Assembly (NCBI RefSeq): GCF_015221875.1
Contig: NZ_JACYGY010000001.1
Span: 5,620,501 to 5,684,500, forward strand
Length of the DNA stretch: 64,000 nt
From: Dyadobacter subterraneus
Lineage (GTDB): Bacteria; Bacteroidota; Bacteroidia; Cytophagales; Spirosomataceae
Direction: 5' to 3'
The notes under the pieces are model-generated. The model worked only from the letters and a program-made list of their open reading frames with translations. It was not told the origin of the DNA and did no database searches. This document shows positions 35,382 through 43,341 of the stretch, one piece after another (positions within the stretch are counted from its first letter, which is position 1; each line of letters opens with the position of its first letter). A program made the position numbers and the translations under genes.

Positions 35382-36833
35382 TTAAATGGTAACCCGCAAA
35401 CGTGCGGTTGGAATATTTAATTGCTCTCTGTATTTGGCTACAGTGCGGCGAGCAACGGAATAACCCTTTTCTGATAATAAGTCGGTAATTTGCTGATCAT
35501 TGTATGGATGCCGTTTATCTTCAGCTGCCGTGATTTCACGAATCGCTTCCTGAATTTCACGGTTTGATACTTCTGTACCATCCTCATTGGTAACACCTTC
35601 TGTAAATAAGTCTTTCAATAAAACAATTCCGAAAGGTGTCTGTACATATTTATTTGTGGTAACGCGTGATACGGTGGAAATATCCATATCAATAATTTCT
35701 GCCACATCTTTAAGAATCATCGGGCGGAGTTTCTTGATATCACCCGTCTGGAAATATTCATATTGCAGTTTGACGATCGCTCTTAGCGTGCTAAGCATTG
35801 TATTTTCACGCTGCTTGATGGCGTCAATAAACCATTTGGCAGAATTCATTTTGTTTTTCAAAAACTGATTCGTTGCCTTATCAATTTTTTGTTCTGCCAT
35901 TTGGGTAAATAATTTATTCAGACGTAACGCCGGGCTGTTTCCCCAGGTCAGCTGCACTTCAATTTCACTGTCTTCAATATATCGCAGCATGAAATCCGGT
36001 TTGATACTTTCATTAACAAGCGTATCGTTTCTAAGGCCGGATGCTGGTTTTGGATTAAGAGTAGTAATAAGCTGAATGGCCTTTTTCAGGCATTCTTCAT
36101 CGATGCCTAAAACACGCATGATCTTATCATAATTCCTTGAACCCAGCTCATCAAACGTATCGGAAACAATCTTGTAAGCCCATCCCCAACATTCATCCTG
36201 ATTTTCAATACGCTGAAGCTGAATCAGCAGACATTCGCGTAAATCCTTGGCAGCAATTCCGGGAGGATCCAGCTGCTGGATTACTCTCAGCATCATTTCC
36301 ACTTCTTCCGTATCAATGAACATGCTGTTGGCAAATGAAATGTCGTCAGCAATTACTTCACTTTCTCGTCTCAGGAACCCATCTTCATCCAGCGAATCAA
36401 GGATAAAATCTGCAACAAGCTGCTGTCTTTCATCCAATCTTAAAAAATGCACCTGCTGCTTCAGATCGTCTCTGAAACCAATTGATTCCACCATTGGGCG
36501 GGTATACAATTCGTTATCAGCCGACTGATTATTTGCATAAGTTTTATAGTCCGGTATATCGTCGTCTCTGAACTCATCCCAGTCCTGATAATCCTGAACC
36601 GACGGATAGTCATCTTCCCCTGAAGTGCCGGCATCGTCGGCATCCTGAAATTCATCTGCTGTATCTTCTGAAGCTGTATCTTCCTTACCCTCTTCCAGTA
36701 TCGGATTTTCCTCTAATTCTTCTTTAATTCTTTGCTCAAGCTCCATAGTGGTCAGGTGCAATAAATTCAGCATCTGAATCTGAAGAGGAGAATATTTAAG
36801 GGTTTGTCGTTGCGTCTGCGTTTGTCTTTGCAT
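35382..36833 (-). CDS. rpoN: RNA polymerase sigma-54 factor RpoN
   Basis: 483 residues. The Gln-rich N-terminal activator-interacting region I (QTQRQTLKYSPLQIQMLNLL, LEQRIKEELEENP) is intact; an acidic linker (about 48-95) is followed by the core-binding domain and the DNA-binding domain with the RpoN box ARRTVAKYRE near 465-474. It directs RNA polymerase to -24/-12 promoters and needs ATP-driven activators, two of which are in this window. First gene of an operon with an NtrC-type regulator and two kinases; divergent from a membrane kinase. Confidence 0.97.
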   Translation of the reverse strand: MQRQTQTQRQTLKYSPLQIQMLNLLHLTTMELEQRIKEELEENPILEEGKEDTASEDTADEFQDADDAGTSGEDDYPSVQDYQDWDEFRDDDIPDYKTYANNQSADNELYTRPMVESIGFRDDLKQQVHFLRLDERQQLVADFILDSLDEDGFLRRESEVIADDISFANSMFIDTEEVEMMLRVIQQLDPPGIAAKDLRECLLIQLQRIENQDECWGWAYKIVSDTFDELGSRNYDKIMRVLGIDEECLKKAIQLITTLNPKPASGLRNDTLVNESIKPDFMLRYIEDSEIEVQLTWGNSPALRLNKLFTQMAEQKIDKATNQFLKNKMNSAKWFIDAIKQRENTMLSTLRAIVKLQYEYFQTGDIKKLRPMILKDVAEIIDMDISTVSRVTTNKYVQTPFGIVLLKDLFTEGVTNEDGTEVSNREIQEAIREITAAEDKRHPYNDQQITDLLSEKGYSVARRTVAKYREQLNIPTARLRVTI

Positions 36834-37088
36834 ATAGCAATTAATTGTAATATTAAAAGTTCTCTTTAATGATATCGTTTGAATTGAAACCTGGTATATT
36901 TCGGATTGTCACCGAAACTTAACATCAAAAGGGTCCCTCTAGTTGACTTACTACATACATCTTTTAAATTTACTATACTTTATCCTAACTTACTTAACCA
37001 TGATCAGCAAAATCCGAATATTGCGTACATATTTCCACAGACTGAGTATATTAATTCGAAATGTAGATTTTTCACACAACGCTTATTT

Positions 37089-38531
37089 ATGAAACTTTCT
37101 ACCTTTTCTCTCCTCAACCGTACGCTTAGTGAACATTCGCTTTCATTAATTACCAGATTCCTGTTTGGCACCTCACTGTTACTAATCATTGCTCTATCAT
37201 ACAGTTACAACGAAATTAACCGGGAACTTATCAATTATTCTGAAAAGGTTAATCAGACACAAAGGGTTATCAGCGGACTCCATCAGATTTCATCTGCAAT
37301 TTATGAAACGACTCACCATACCAACAGCTTTTTATTTTTAAAAGATACCGCTTACATAAACAAAACTCTTGCCGCGCTTAAAATCATACCTCCGTTAACG
37401 CTTAAACTTGATTCGCTCATGAACGGAAATCATGCACAGCGTAAAAGATTAAGCGTATTTAAAGGACATTATACTCATTTTGAAAATTATACAAACCGAT
37501 TGACAACAGGAGGAAATACCCTCAATACGGCTATTGTTTTTGTTCTGTCAAAAAGAAAAAATGCAGAGGTAGATTCTATGACAAAACTCATTGTCAGAAT
37601 GCGTCATGTAGAGGATCAGCTCATGTACAACCGTATGCAAAGCCGGGAAAATTATACCGCTCAGGTTTATAGATATAACTGGATCATTATGCTTGTAGCA
37701 ATTGTTTTCCTTTCCTCAGCTTTTGTTCTTCTGGATCGCGAATTAAGGAGAAATAAATTTTACCGGGTGGATCTTGAAAATAAAATCGAAAATCTGAACC
37801 GCTCAAATAGCGAACTGGAACAGTTTGCATATGTAGCATCCCATGATTTGCAGGAGCCGCTGAGGAAGATACGATCATTTTCGGATCGACTTGTTAGCAA
37901 ATATAAAAATGAAGTTTCGGAAGAAATTTTTATGATGCTGGCCAAGATCGACGGATCTGCCCAGCGTATGCAGTTATTGATTAACGATTTGCTTGCCTTT
38001 TCAAGAATTGTTAAAACAGGTGCGGAAGTAAAAATGGTTAACCTCAACAATTCGTTGTCTGATGCAAAATCAAATTTGTCTGAAATGATTTTGGAAAATA
38101 AGGCAACAATACATGCTGAGGTTCTCCCAACCATTGAAGGATATGGCTCACAAATGGTCCAGCTCTTTCAAAACCTGCTTTCCAATTCCATAAAATATCA
38201 CCAGGAAAATATCCGGCCTGTTATCAGGATTACTCATCGTCTGGTTGAAGGAGAAATTATTCCTGGAATTAAACCATCACACAGCGACATTCAATTCCAT
38301 CAGATCAAGATTAGTGATAACGGAATCGGTTTCAAAAAAGAATTTGCCGAGAAGATTTTTATAATTTTCAAGAGACTGCACGGGCAGCATGAATTTGCCG
38401 GGACCGGAATAGGTCTCGCAATTTGCAAGAGAGTAGTGTCAAACCATAATGGCTATATCTTTGCAGAAAGTACCGGACAAAATGGAGCAAATTTTTATAT
38501 ATATCTTCCAGCAGAATCTTTGCTGAATTAA
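37089..38531 (+). CDS. Membrane histidine kinase with CHASE3-like sensor
   Basis: 480 residues from the ATG at 37089; an open TTG start further upstream (36906) would add 61 residues of non-conserved sequence. Two membrane helices (about 23-40 and 199-216) enclose a helical extracytoplasmic domain of the CHASE3 type. HisKA carries H252 in YVASHDLQEPLRK and the HATPase ends the protein. Its catalytic core closely resembles that of the kinase at 32405-33913. It is divergent from rpoN, so it may feed the same regulator. The long AT-rich leader (36834-37088) shows no clear promoter element. Confidence 0.9.
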   Translation: MKLSTFSLLNRTLSEHSLSLITRFLFGTSLLLIIALSYSYNEINRELINYSEKVNQTQRVISGLHQISSAIYETTHHTNSFLFLKDTAYINKTLAALKIIPPLTLKLDSLMNGNHAQRKRLSVFKGHYTHFENYTNRLTTGGNTLNTAIVFVLSKRKNAEVDSMTKLIVRMRHVEDQLMYNRMQSRENYTAQVYRYNWIIMLVAIVFLSSAFVLLDRELRRNKFYRVDLENKIENLNRSNSELEQFAYVASHDLQEPLRKIRSFSDRLVSKYKNEVSEEIFMMLAKIDGSAQRMQLLINDLLAFSRIVKTGAEVKMVNLNNSLSDAKSNLSEMILENKATIHAEVLPTIEGYGSQMVQLFQNLLSNSIKYHQENIRPVIRITHRLVEGEIIPGIKPSHSDIQFHQIKISDNGIGFKKEFAEKIFIIFKRLHGQHEFAGTGIGLAICKRVVSNHNGYIFAESTGQNGANFYIYLPAESLLN

Positions 38532-38561
38532 TTTAAAAGTCTGGTTCCGAAAATCCTCTAA

Positions 38562-38882
38562 TTATTTATCAAACACAGGTTCAAAAGGAATTTCTTCATC
38601 GGTAGCTTTTTTGATCCATCTTAAACCTTTCAGGAGAATCTCCCTGCCCTGTTCCACACCGTGTTTCAAAATAACTTTTTCAACAAGGATCGGTGCGATA
38701 AAGTTGAGCGGGACAGGCAAACGTTTCAAAACAGTTTTTGCCAGTGCAGCACCAACACCCATTTCAATTCCTTTTCCGGCAAGTCCGCCTGGCGCAGTTG
38801 CACCAAACAAATCCTTCACATAGGAAGAGGCGGTATGAAGTGAATCTTCTACTTTTTCCTTATTTATTTTTTGAGTTTTCAT
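38562..38882 (-). CDS. Small conserved membrane-associated protein
   Basis: 106 residues. A Gly/Ala-rich stretch (residues about 28-52, GATAPGGLAGKGIEMGVGAALA) and a hydrophobic segment (LPVPLNFIAPILVEKVIL) suggest membrane association; the ends are charged. It lies 65 bp downstream of a YtxH-type gene on the same strand, and such pairs are frequent in this phylum near stress genes. I do not recognise a function. Confidence 0.7.
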   Translation of the reverse strand: MKTQKINKEKVEDSLHTASSYVKDLFGATAPGGLAGKGIEMGVGAALAKTVLKRLPVPLNFIAPILVEKVILKHGVEQGREILLKGLRWIKKATDEEIPFEPVFDK

Positions 38883-38947
38883 GAGATGAAGTGTAATAAG
38901 TTTGGTTATTCAATCCGGGTGATAATATTTTACCACCCGGACATTTC

Positions 38948-39235
38948 TTAATTATATTTGTCAAATTCGTCAGCAGCATCTTCTTTAACTTCTTCTGCTT
39001 TGTCTTTGAAATCATTTTTGTATTGCTCACCCTTCGCTTTAAGATCATCAGCCGTTTCGCCAGCCTTTTGTTTGCTCTTTTCAAGCGCATCGATCAATTC
39101 ACTTGCCAAACTGTTTGTTTTCTTCTTAATCTTTTTGCGAGTCTGAGTTCCTTCTTCAGGCGCAAAAAGCATCCCTATTACCGCACCGGCAGCCGCAGCT
39201 GTTACAATTCCCCAAAACACTTTACTGTTTACCAT
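38948..39235 (-). CDS. YtxH domain protein
   Basis: 95 residues. An N-terminal glycine-rich membrane helix (about 6-25, WGIVTAAAAGAVIGMLFAP) is followed by EEGTQTRKKIKKK and a long Lys/Glu/Ala amphipathic helix typical of YtxH and LEA-like stress proteins. Function in this phylum is unknown; Bacillus YtxH belongs to a general stress regulon. First gene of a two-gene unit with the 106-residue protein, upstream of a 421-bp AT-rich spacer. Confidence 0.82.
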   Translation of the reverse strand: MVNSKVFWGIVTAAAAGAVIGMLFAPEEGTQTRKKIKKKTNSLASELIDALEKSKQKAGETADDLKAKGEQYKNDFKDKAEEVKEDAADEFDKYN

Positions 39236-39656
39236 GATAATATTTTTTTAATAATGGTTTTTGATAAATTAATTGATGATAAAACTAATTGGCTAAAATC
39301 TTGTACCCGGGTTTGCAAATTCGGGTGCTAATATTTATAACAATTTAAAAATCAATTGATTATACAATGTGATCAATTAAATTATCAATGAGAAAGCTCA
39401 TTTCGGTTTTAAAAATCAAAATTACTACTATACATAAATGGGACGGGGTTCTACAAGATGGGGAAGAGCTTTCCGAAAACTCGGATTAAATTAATCTGTG
39501 CAGGTTTTGATTTGAAATTATACAAATAATATGGCAAGGTTATTGTCAGTGAAATTTAATAATTTATGAAAAGTGTGAAGGGGACATTTAAGTAAACGTT
39601 AAAACTACTAACCACTGACTCCAAATTTTACTGACTACTTATTTTAGATTGTAACC
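39236..39656. other. 421-bp AT-rich spacer between divergent stress-type genes
   Basis: No long open frame. On the plus strand an 18-codon ATG frame lies at 39438-39494 (basic peptide beginning MGRGSTRW). A weak -24/-12-like element is at 39531-39547, but its -12 position reads GT instead of GC. Otherwise only AT-rich sequence is seen. Confidence 0.5.
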
Positions 39657-40019
39657 ATGAAAATTGTAATTATTGAAGATGAAAAAGATTTGGGGATACT
39701 GATGCGCAATTTTTTGGTTAAACAACTTAATGTAAAAGCTCCTGACATAGTAAAAATAGCTACCACACTTCATGAAGGCATTAGTTTTATCAATCAACTG
39801 AATCCTGAGTGGGTTTTTATCGACAATAACTTACCTGACGGGAAAGGAATTAATGAGATAGAACAAATTAAAAACAGCGGGAAATTTTACAATCGAAAAG
39901 TAGTTATGATGAGTGCTATGACGAATCTTCGTGAAGAAGCACTAAGAAAAGGCGCCGATTATTTTCTTGACAAGCCTATTAGTTTTGTTGAAGTCAAAAA
40001 TCTTTTCCCTCAGGATTAG
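39657..40019 (+). CDS. Stand-alone receiver (CheY-like) protein
   Basis: 120 residues, one receiver domain and no output domain. Acidic pocket E7-D8, phospho-acceptor D56, Ser/Thr in MMSAM and K106 in LDKPIS are all present, so it should be phosphorylated. Such single receivers shuttle phosphate between kinases or act by protein binding. Nearby soluble kinases (30951-33913) and the membrane kinase (37089-38531) are possible donors. Confidence 0.9.
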   Translation: MKIVIIEDEKDLGILMRNFLVKQLNVKAPDIVKIATTLHEGISFINQLNPEWVFIDNNLPDGKGINEIEQIKNSGKFYNRKVVMMSAMTNLREEALRKGADYFLDKPISFVEVKNLFPQD

Positions 40020-40141
40020 GATCGAAATCCATTCTTAATCCATCCAATTTCAACTCATTTCCCGAAATGGGCAACCAAATCACACCTTTGTGGAGATTAA
40101 TACACAGGGGAATATAATATTCTATTTAGGAATAAATAGAA

Positions 40142-42415
40142 TTAGAAAACAGGGCACTGCGTCCCGCTTCGGGCCTTTTTACCAGGCATTTTAACTTTCT
40201 GTGATTTATACTTCCCTCGTTTAGTTTTCACCATATCTTTATGTTTCGGGTATGGAAGAAATTTGAAATCGTATTCCGGTATAAAATAATCCTCCTTATA
40301 CTCAGCTACGGGCAACGGCATATAATGTCTTCCTTTGAACGCCAACGTATCATATTCGTAGTCATAAAGATAGATCGTCACAAAACCATCCCTGCTGTAT
40401 TTTATGCCAATATCTGCAAAAGGTCCGTCATCACCCGCCGAAGCAACCAGCTTCATCATTTCATTTTGTTTTCCCTTCACAAGAATATTCATGTTATACT
40501 GAAATACACGGTGTAAAGAATCAATTTCAATCGCTACGCCAAGGTAATATTTCGCATCCTTCATTTTCTGTTGTCCCGCGTACATGACAGCGGTATTATT
40601 AAGCGCACTCTTATCCTGATAGGTCTGATAGCTCAATGAAGCTTCGTCATATTTCTGCCAGTATTTGTAGACATTTCCTTGATTTACATTATAAAATTTC
40701 CGGGCAGGTGCAACTTCCATGGCCATTTTAAAATCGAGAAATGAGTTTTCATACCGGGCATTTGCATCTTCAATCTGACGACGCTGCTCATGACGATTTC
40801 CCAGGTAAGCCTGTACAATGCCGCGATTGTTATACAAATAAGGCAATTCCGGATTTTCCTTTACCAGACTGTCAAACAACGCCATGGATTTATCAAGCTG
40901 ATCATTTTCAAGCAAAGTTACGCCCCATCCATTTTGCGCTTTAATATTTTCAGAATTAAGGGAAATGGCTTTTTTGAAAACATTATAACCTTTCTTAAAC
41001 ATATCAAAATGTAAAAGCAGGTTTCCATAATTGCTCCACATACGGTCATAATTCTGTTCATAATTAAGCGCTTTGCTCAAAAATTGGCCAGCCTCAGAAT
41101 ACCTTTTCTGATCAATCATGATGCTGCTCATACCTGCCAAAGCCTCATAGCGTGCTCCATCCAGACGGATTGCGGTAGTAAAATCGTCCTGCGCCTCCTT
41201 TGATTTTTTCAAATAATATTGTGTAAAACCACGTGTGACGAACAAATCCGCGTAAAATTTATTTTCCGGATCCATGATCGATTCCGCCTTTTTGAAATCC
41301 GCTAACGTGAGTTCAAACTGTTTCATTCCATAATGCGCAACAGCTCTTCCCAGATAAGCAGGTAAGTAAGAAGTATCCTTTTTTATGGCGCGGTCAAAGG
41401 AATTAAATGCCGATTGATAATCGTGGTTGGATAAATGGGTGTTGCCAATACCTGAAAGCAAAGCAGGCGTTTCGCGCTTGATAGTTGAAGCCAGACGATA
41501 ATATTGCTGCGCTTCTCTGATCTGGTTTAGTCCGTAAAACGCATGAGCAATGCCCAGATAAGCGTCGCCCCGAAATGTTTTGTCATCACTTTCCAGGTAC
41601 CTTTCAAAAACTGCCTTGGCATTTCCAAACTGGTTTAACGCAAGTAAGGCATTGGCATATCGGATTTGCGCTTTGGCATGTTTGCGGGCAACTTTTTCAA
41701 AATCCTTGACCGCCTTTTTCTGATTTCCGGTGCGCATCAAAATATCGCCACGCTGCAAGCGATAAGCCATAATCTCGTCTTTTTGCTTGATAGCATTTGA
41801 GAATTCATCAGTGGCTTCTGGAAGAAGTCCGGTTTTTTTGTAGATCAAGCCAACATTATAACTCCATTTCCCCTCAGAATTCTTTTGCTGGTTTGCCTGG
41901 GCAAAGCTAAGACCATCCGAGAATTTCTTTTCTTTTCCGTAGGCGACGATAGAATTTACAACGCTGTAAGAATGATTGGATACGTTGGAAAAATCATCTC
42001 GCGCAGCCTGAAATTTCCGGCTCAAAAGATTGAACAAGCCTCTGTTGTATTGCAGCTGAGCATCCTGCCCCGACATGTCGACAGATTCCAGAATATGCAG
42101 TGCTTTTAAATAACTTCCGGAAAGCGCAAGTACAATCGCCTCATTATTCAGCCGCTGAACAGAATCTGACGGCATAAAAGATTGCTTGTCGTATTTTAAA
42201 TATTCAGCCTGAAGTTCGCGTAGCTGATATTGGTACTCAGGTGTTTTTAATAATGCAGGATTATTTTCTTCGAAGGAGCGGTTGAAAATAACCAGCAAAT
42301 CTTTCAGGTATCGCTGGCAAGCACTAAAATCCTGCGCTGATGCTGGCTGTTTTACACAAACCAAAAACATCACCGACATAACGATCAAGAACGAGCGGGT
42401 AATCTTCCTTATCAT
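40142..42415 (-). CDS. Exported TPR-repeat protein
   Basis: 757 residues. Signal peptide 1-27 (ends PASAQ). At least 14 TPR-like helix pairs run from about 90 to 640 (for example AQQYYRLASTIKRETPALLSGIGNTHL and AGQFLSKALNYEQNYDRMWSNYGNLLL). The last 90 residues are a Tyr/Lys-rich region without TPR pattern, ending in a basic tail. Large periplasmic TPR proteins scaffold envelope or gliding/secretion complexes; partner unknown. It stands alone, with nothing nearby to identify the complex. Confidence 0.83.
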   Translation of the reverse strand: MIRKITRSFLIVMSVMFLVCVKQPASAQDFSACQRYLKDLLVIFNRSFEENNPALLKTPEYQYQLRELQAEYLKYDKQSFMPSDSVQRLNNEAIVLALSGSYLKALHILESVDMSGQDAQLQYNRGLFNLLSRKFQAARDDFSNVSNHSYSVVNSIVAYGKEKKFSDGLSFAQANQQKNSEGKWSYNVGLIYKKTGLLPEATDEFSNAIKQKDEIMAYRLQRGDILMRTGNQKKAVKDFEKVARKHAKAQIRYANALLALNQFGNAKAVFERYLESDDKTFRGDAYLGIAHAFYGLNQIREAQQYYRLASTIKRETPALLSGIGNTHLSNHDYQSAFNSFDRAIKKDTSYLPAYLGRAVAHYGMKQFELTLADFKKAESIMDPENKFYADLFVTRGFTQYYLKKSKEAQDDFTTAIRLDGARYEALAGMSSIMIDQKRYSEAGQFLSKALNYEQNYDRMWSNYGNLLLHFDMFKKGYNVFKKAISLNSENIKAQNGWGVTLLENDQLDKSMALFDSLVKENPELPYLYNNRGIVQAYLGNRHEQRRQIEDANARYENSFLDFKMAMEVAPARKFYNVNQGNVYKYWQKYDEASLSYQTYQDKSALNNTAVMYAGQQKMKDAKYYLGVAIEIDSLHRVFQYNMNILVKGKQNEMMKLVASAGDDGPFADIGIKYSRDGFVTIYLYDYEYDTLAFKGRHYMPLPVAEYKEDYFIPEYDFKFLPYPKHKDMVKTKRGKYKSQKVKMPGKKARSGTQCPVF

Positions 42416-42541
42416 GACCCATGGGCTAGCGCGATTACTAACGTACTATAAATGAACAACATTATCAAAAATTACTTATTGACCGTGGCATTATAATTCT
42501 TTTGTCTAATTTTTTCTTGCTATATACTTATTAAGAATGTT

Positions 42542-43267
42542 TTACAACTTTTTCAATTTAATGTTGCGGTACCAAACGGTACTCCCCCAATCCTGCAAAC
42601 CAATTCTTCCGGTGAAAGATCCTTTTGCGATCGGTGCAGCTTTTAGTCCGCTATTCGCAATACGTTGTTTCCAGTCGGCTCCTGCAAGGTCATGTTCCTG
42701 AACCATAAATCCGTTCTGGAAAACTGTCAATTTATTTTTCTGAATAATAAAATGAATCTGATTCCACTCCCCTTCCGGATTTCCTTCTCTTAAACGTGCA
42801 TTGGCGACACTGAAAAAATCGCTGGCGCGGTGCGTATTTTCCTTGGCGCCTTCATAAATCTTGTCGTCAATAACCTGAAGTTCCAACCCTGTGTCATGCA
42901 TGTTTTTATATTGAGGCAATTCTTTTACAAAAAAGAAAATACCGCTATTAGCATATTTACTGACTTTCCACTCAGCTTTAAATTCAAAATCGCCGTTTAT
43001 GGCTTCATCAATTACAATATCCCCGCCGCCTTTTGCCTTGTTTCCTGCACGTTCAGGAACATTCAGTTTAATTGCTCCCTGCTCAACAATCCATGCCGGA
43101 CCAACTTCCTTGGCGCCATACGCATGCCAGCCTTTGTAATCTTTCCCATCGAAAAGCAGTTTCCAGCCCTCTTTTTTCTCTTGTGCAGAAAGCGTGTTTA
43201 AACTTTGAGAATTGACCTGAAAACTTAATAGAAGAATGAAGAAAAAGAGGTGAGGAAATTTTTGCAT
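42542..43267 (-). CDS. DUF1080 (3-keto-disaccharide hydrolase-like) secreted protein
   Basis: 241 residues. Signal peptide 1-20 (FQVNSQ). The rest is the DUF1080 jelly-roll with the typical W-x-L-F-D-G-K start (WKLLFDGKDYKGWHAYG), GDFEFKAEWKVSKYANSGIFF and the C-terminal GRIGLQDWGSTVWYRNIKLK. Family members hydrolyse 3-keto-disaccharides or bind carbohydrate. It lies downstream of the GH65 gene on the same strand, but a 17-bp-arm hairpin (43277-43322) separates them, so it may be only partly co-transcribed. Confidence 0.88.
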   Translation of the reverse strand: MQKFPHLFFFILLLSFQVNSQSLNTLSAQEKKEGWKLLFDGKDYKGWHAYGAKEVGPAWIVEQGAIKLNVPERAGNKAKGGGDIVIDEAINGDFEFKAEWKVSKYANSGIFFFVKELPQYKNMHDTGLELQVIDDKIYEGAKENTHRASDFFSVANARLREGNPEGEWNQIHFIIQKNKLTVFQNGFMVQEHDLAGADWKQRIANSGLKAAPIAKGSFTGRIGLQDWGSTVWYRNIKLKKL

Positions 43268-43276
43268 GATAAAGTA

Positions 43277-43322
43277 TATTTTATTGATCCGGTAAACACA
43301 AGTTCACCGGATCAATAAAATA
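43277..43322 (-). terminator. 17-bp-arm hairpin in the DUF1080 leader
   Basis: TATTTTATTGATCCGGT (43277-43293) pairs perfectly with ACCGGATCAATAAAATA (43306-43322), loop 12 nt. On the minus strand it lies after the GH65 gene and ends 9 nt before the DUF1080 start codon, so it could be an attenuator or an mRNA-stabilising structure rather than a plain terminator. Confidence 0.65.
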
Positions 43323-43341
43323 CTGATTTATCTTAAATTAA

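Noticed and set aside
36906..37088. Longer N-terminus for the CHASE3-like kinase from a TTG
   Set aside because: The added 61 residues do not look conserved and would delay the first membrane helix; the ATG at 37089 gives a normal short N-terminus.
39531..39547. Second candidate -24/-12 promoter before the orphan receiver
   Set aside because: The -24 TGGCA is good but the -12 element reads TTGTC, losing the invariant C; left as a weak possibility only.
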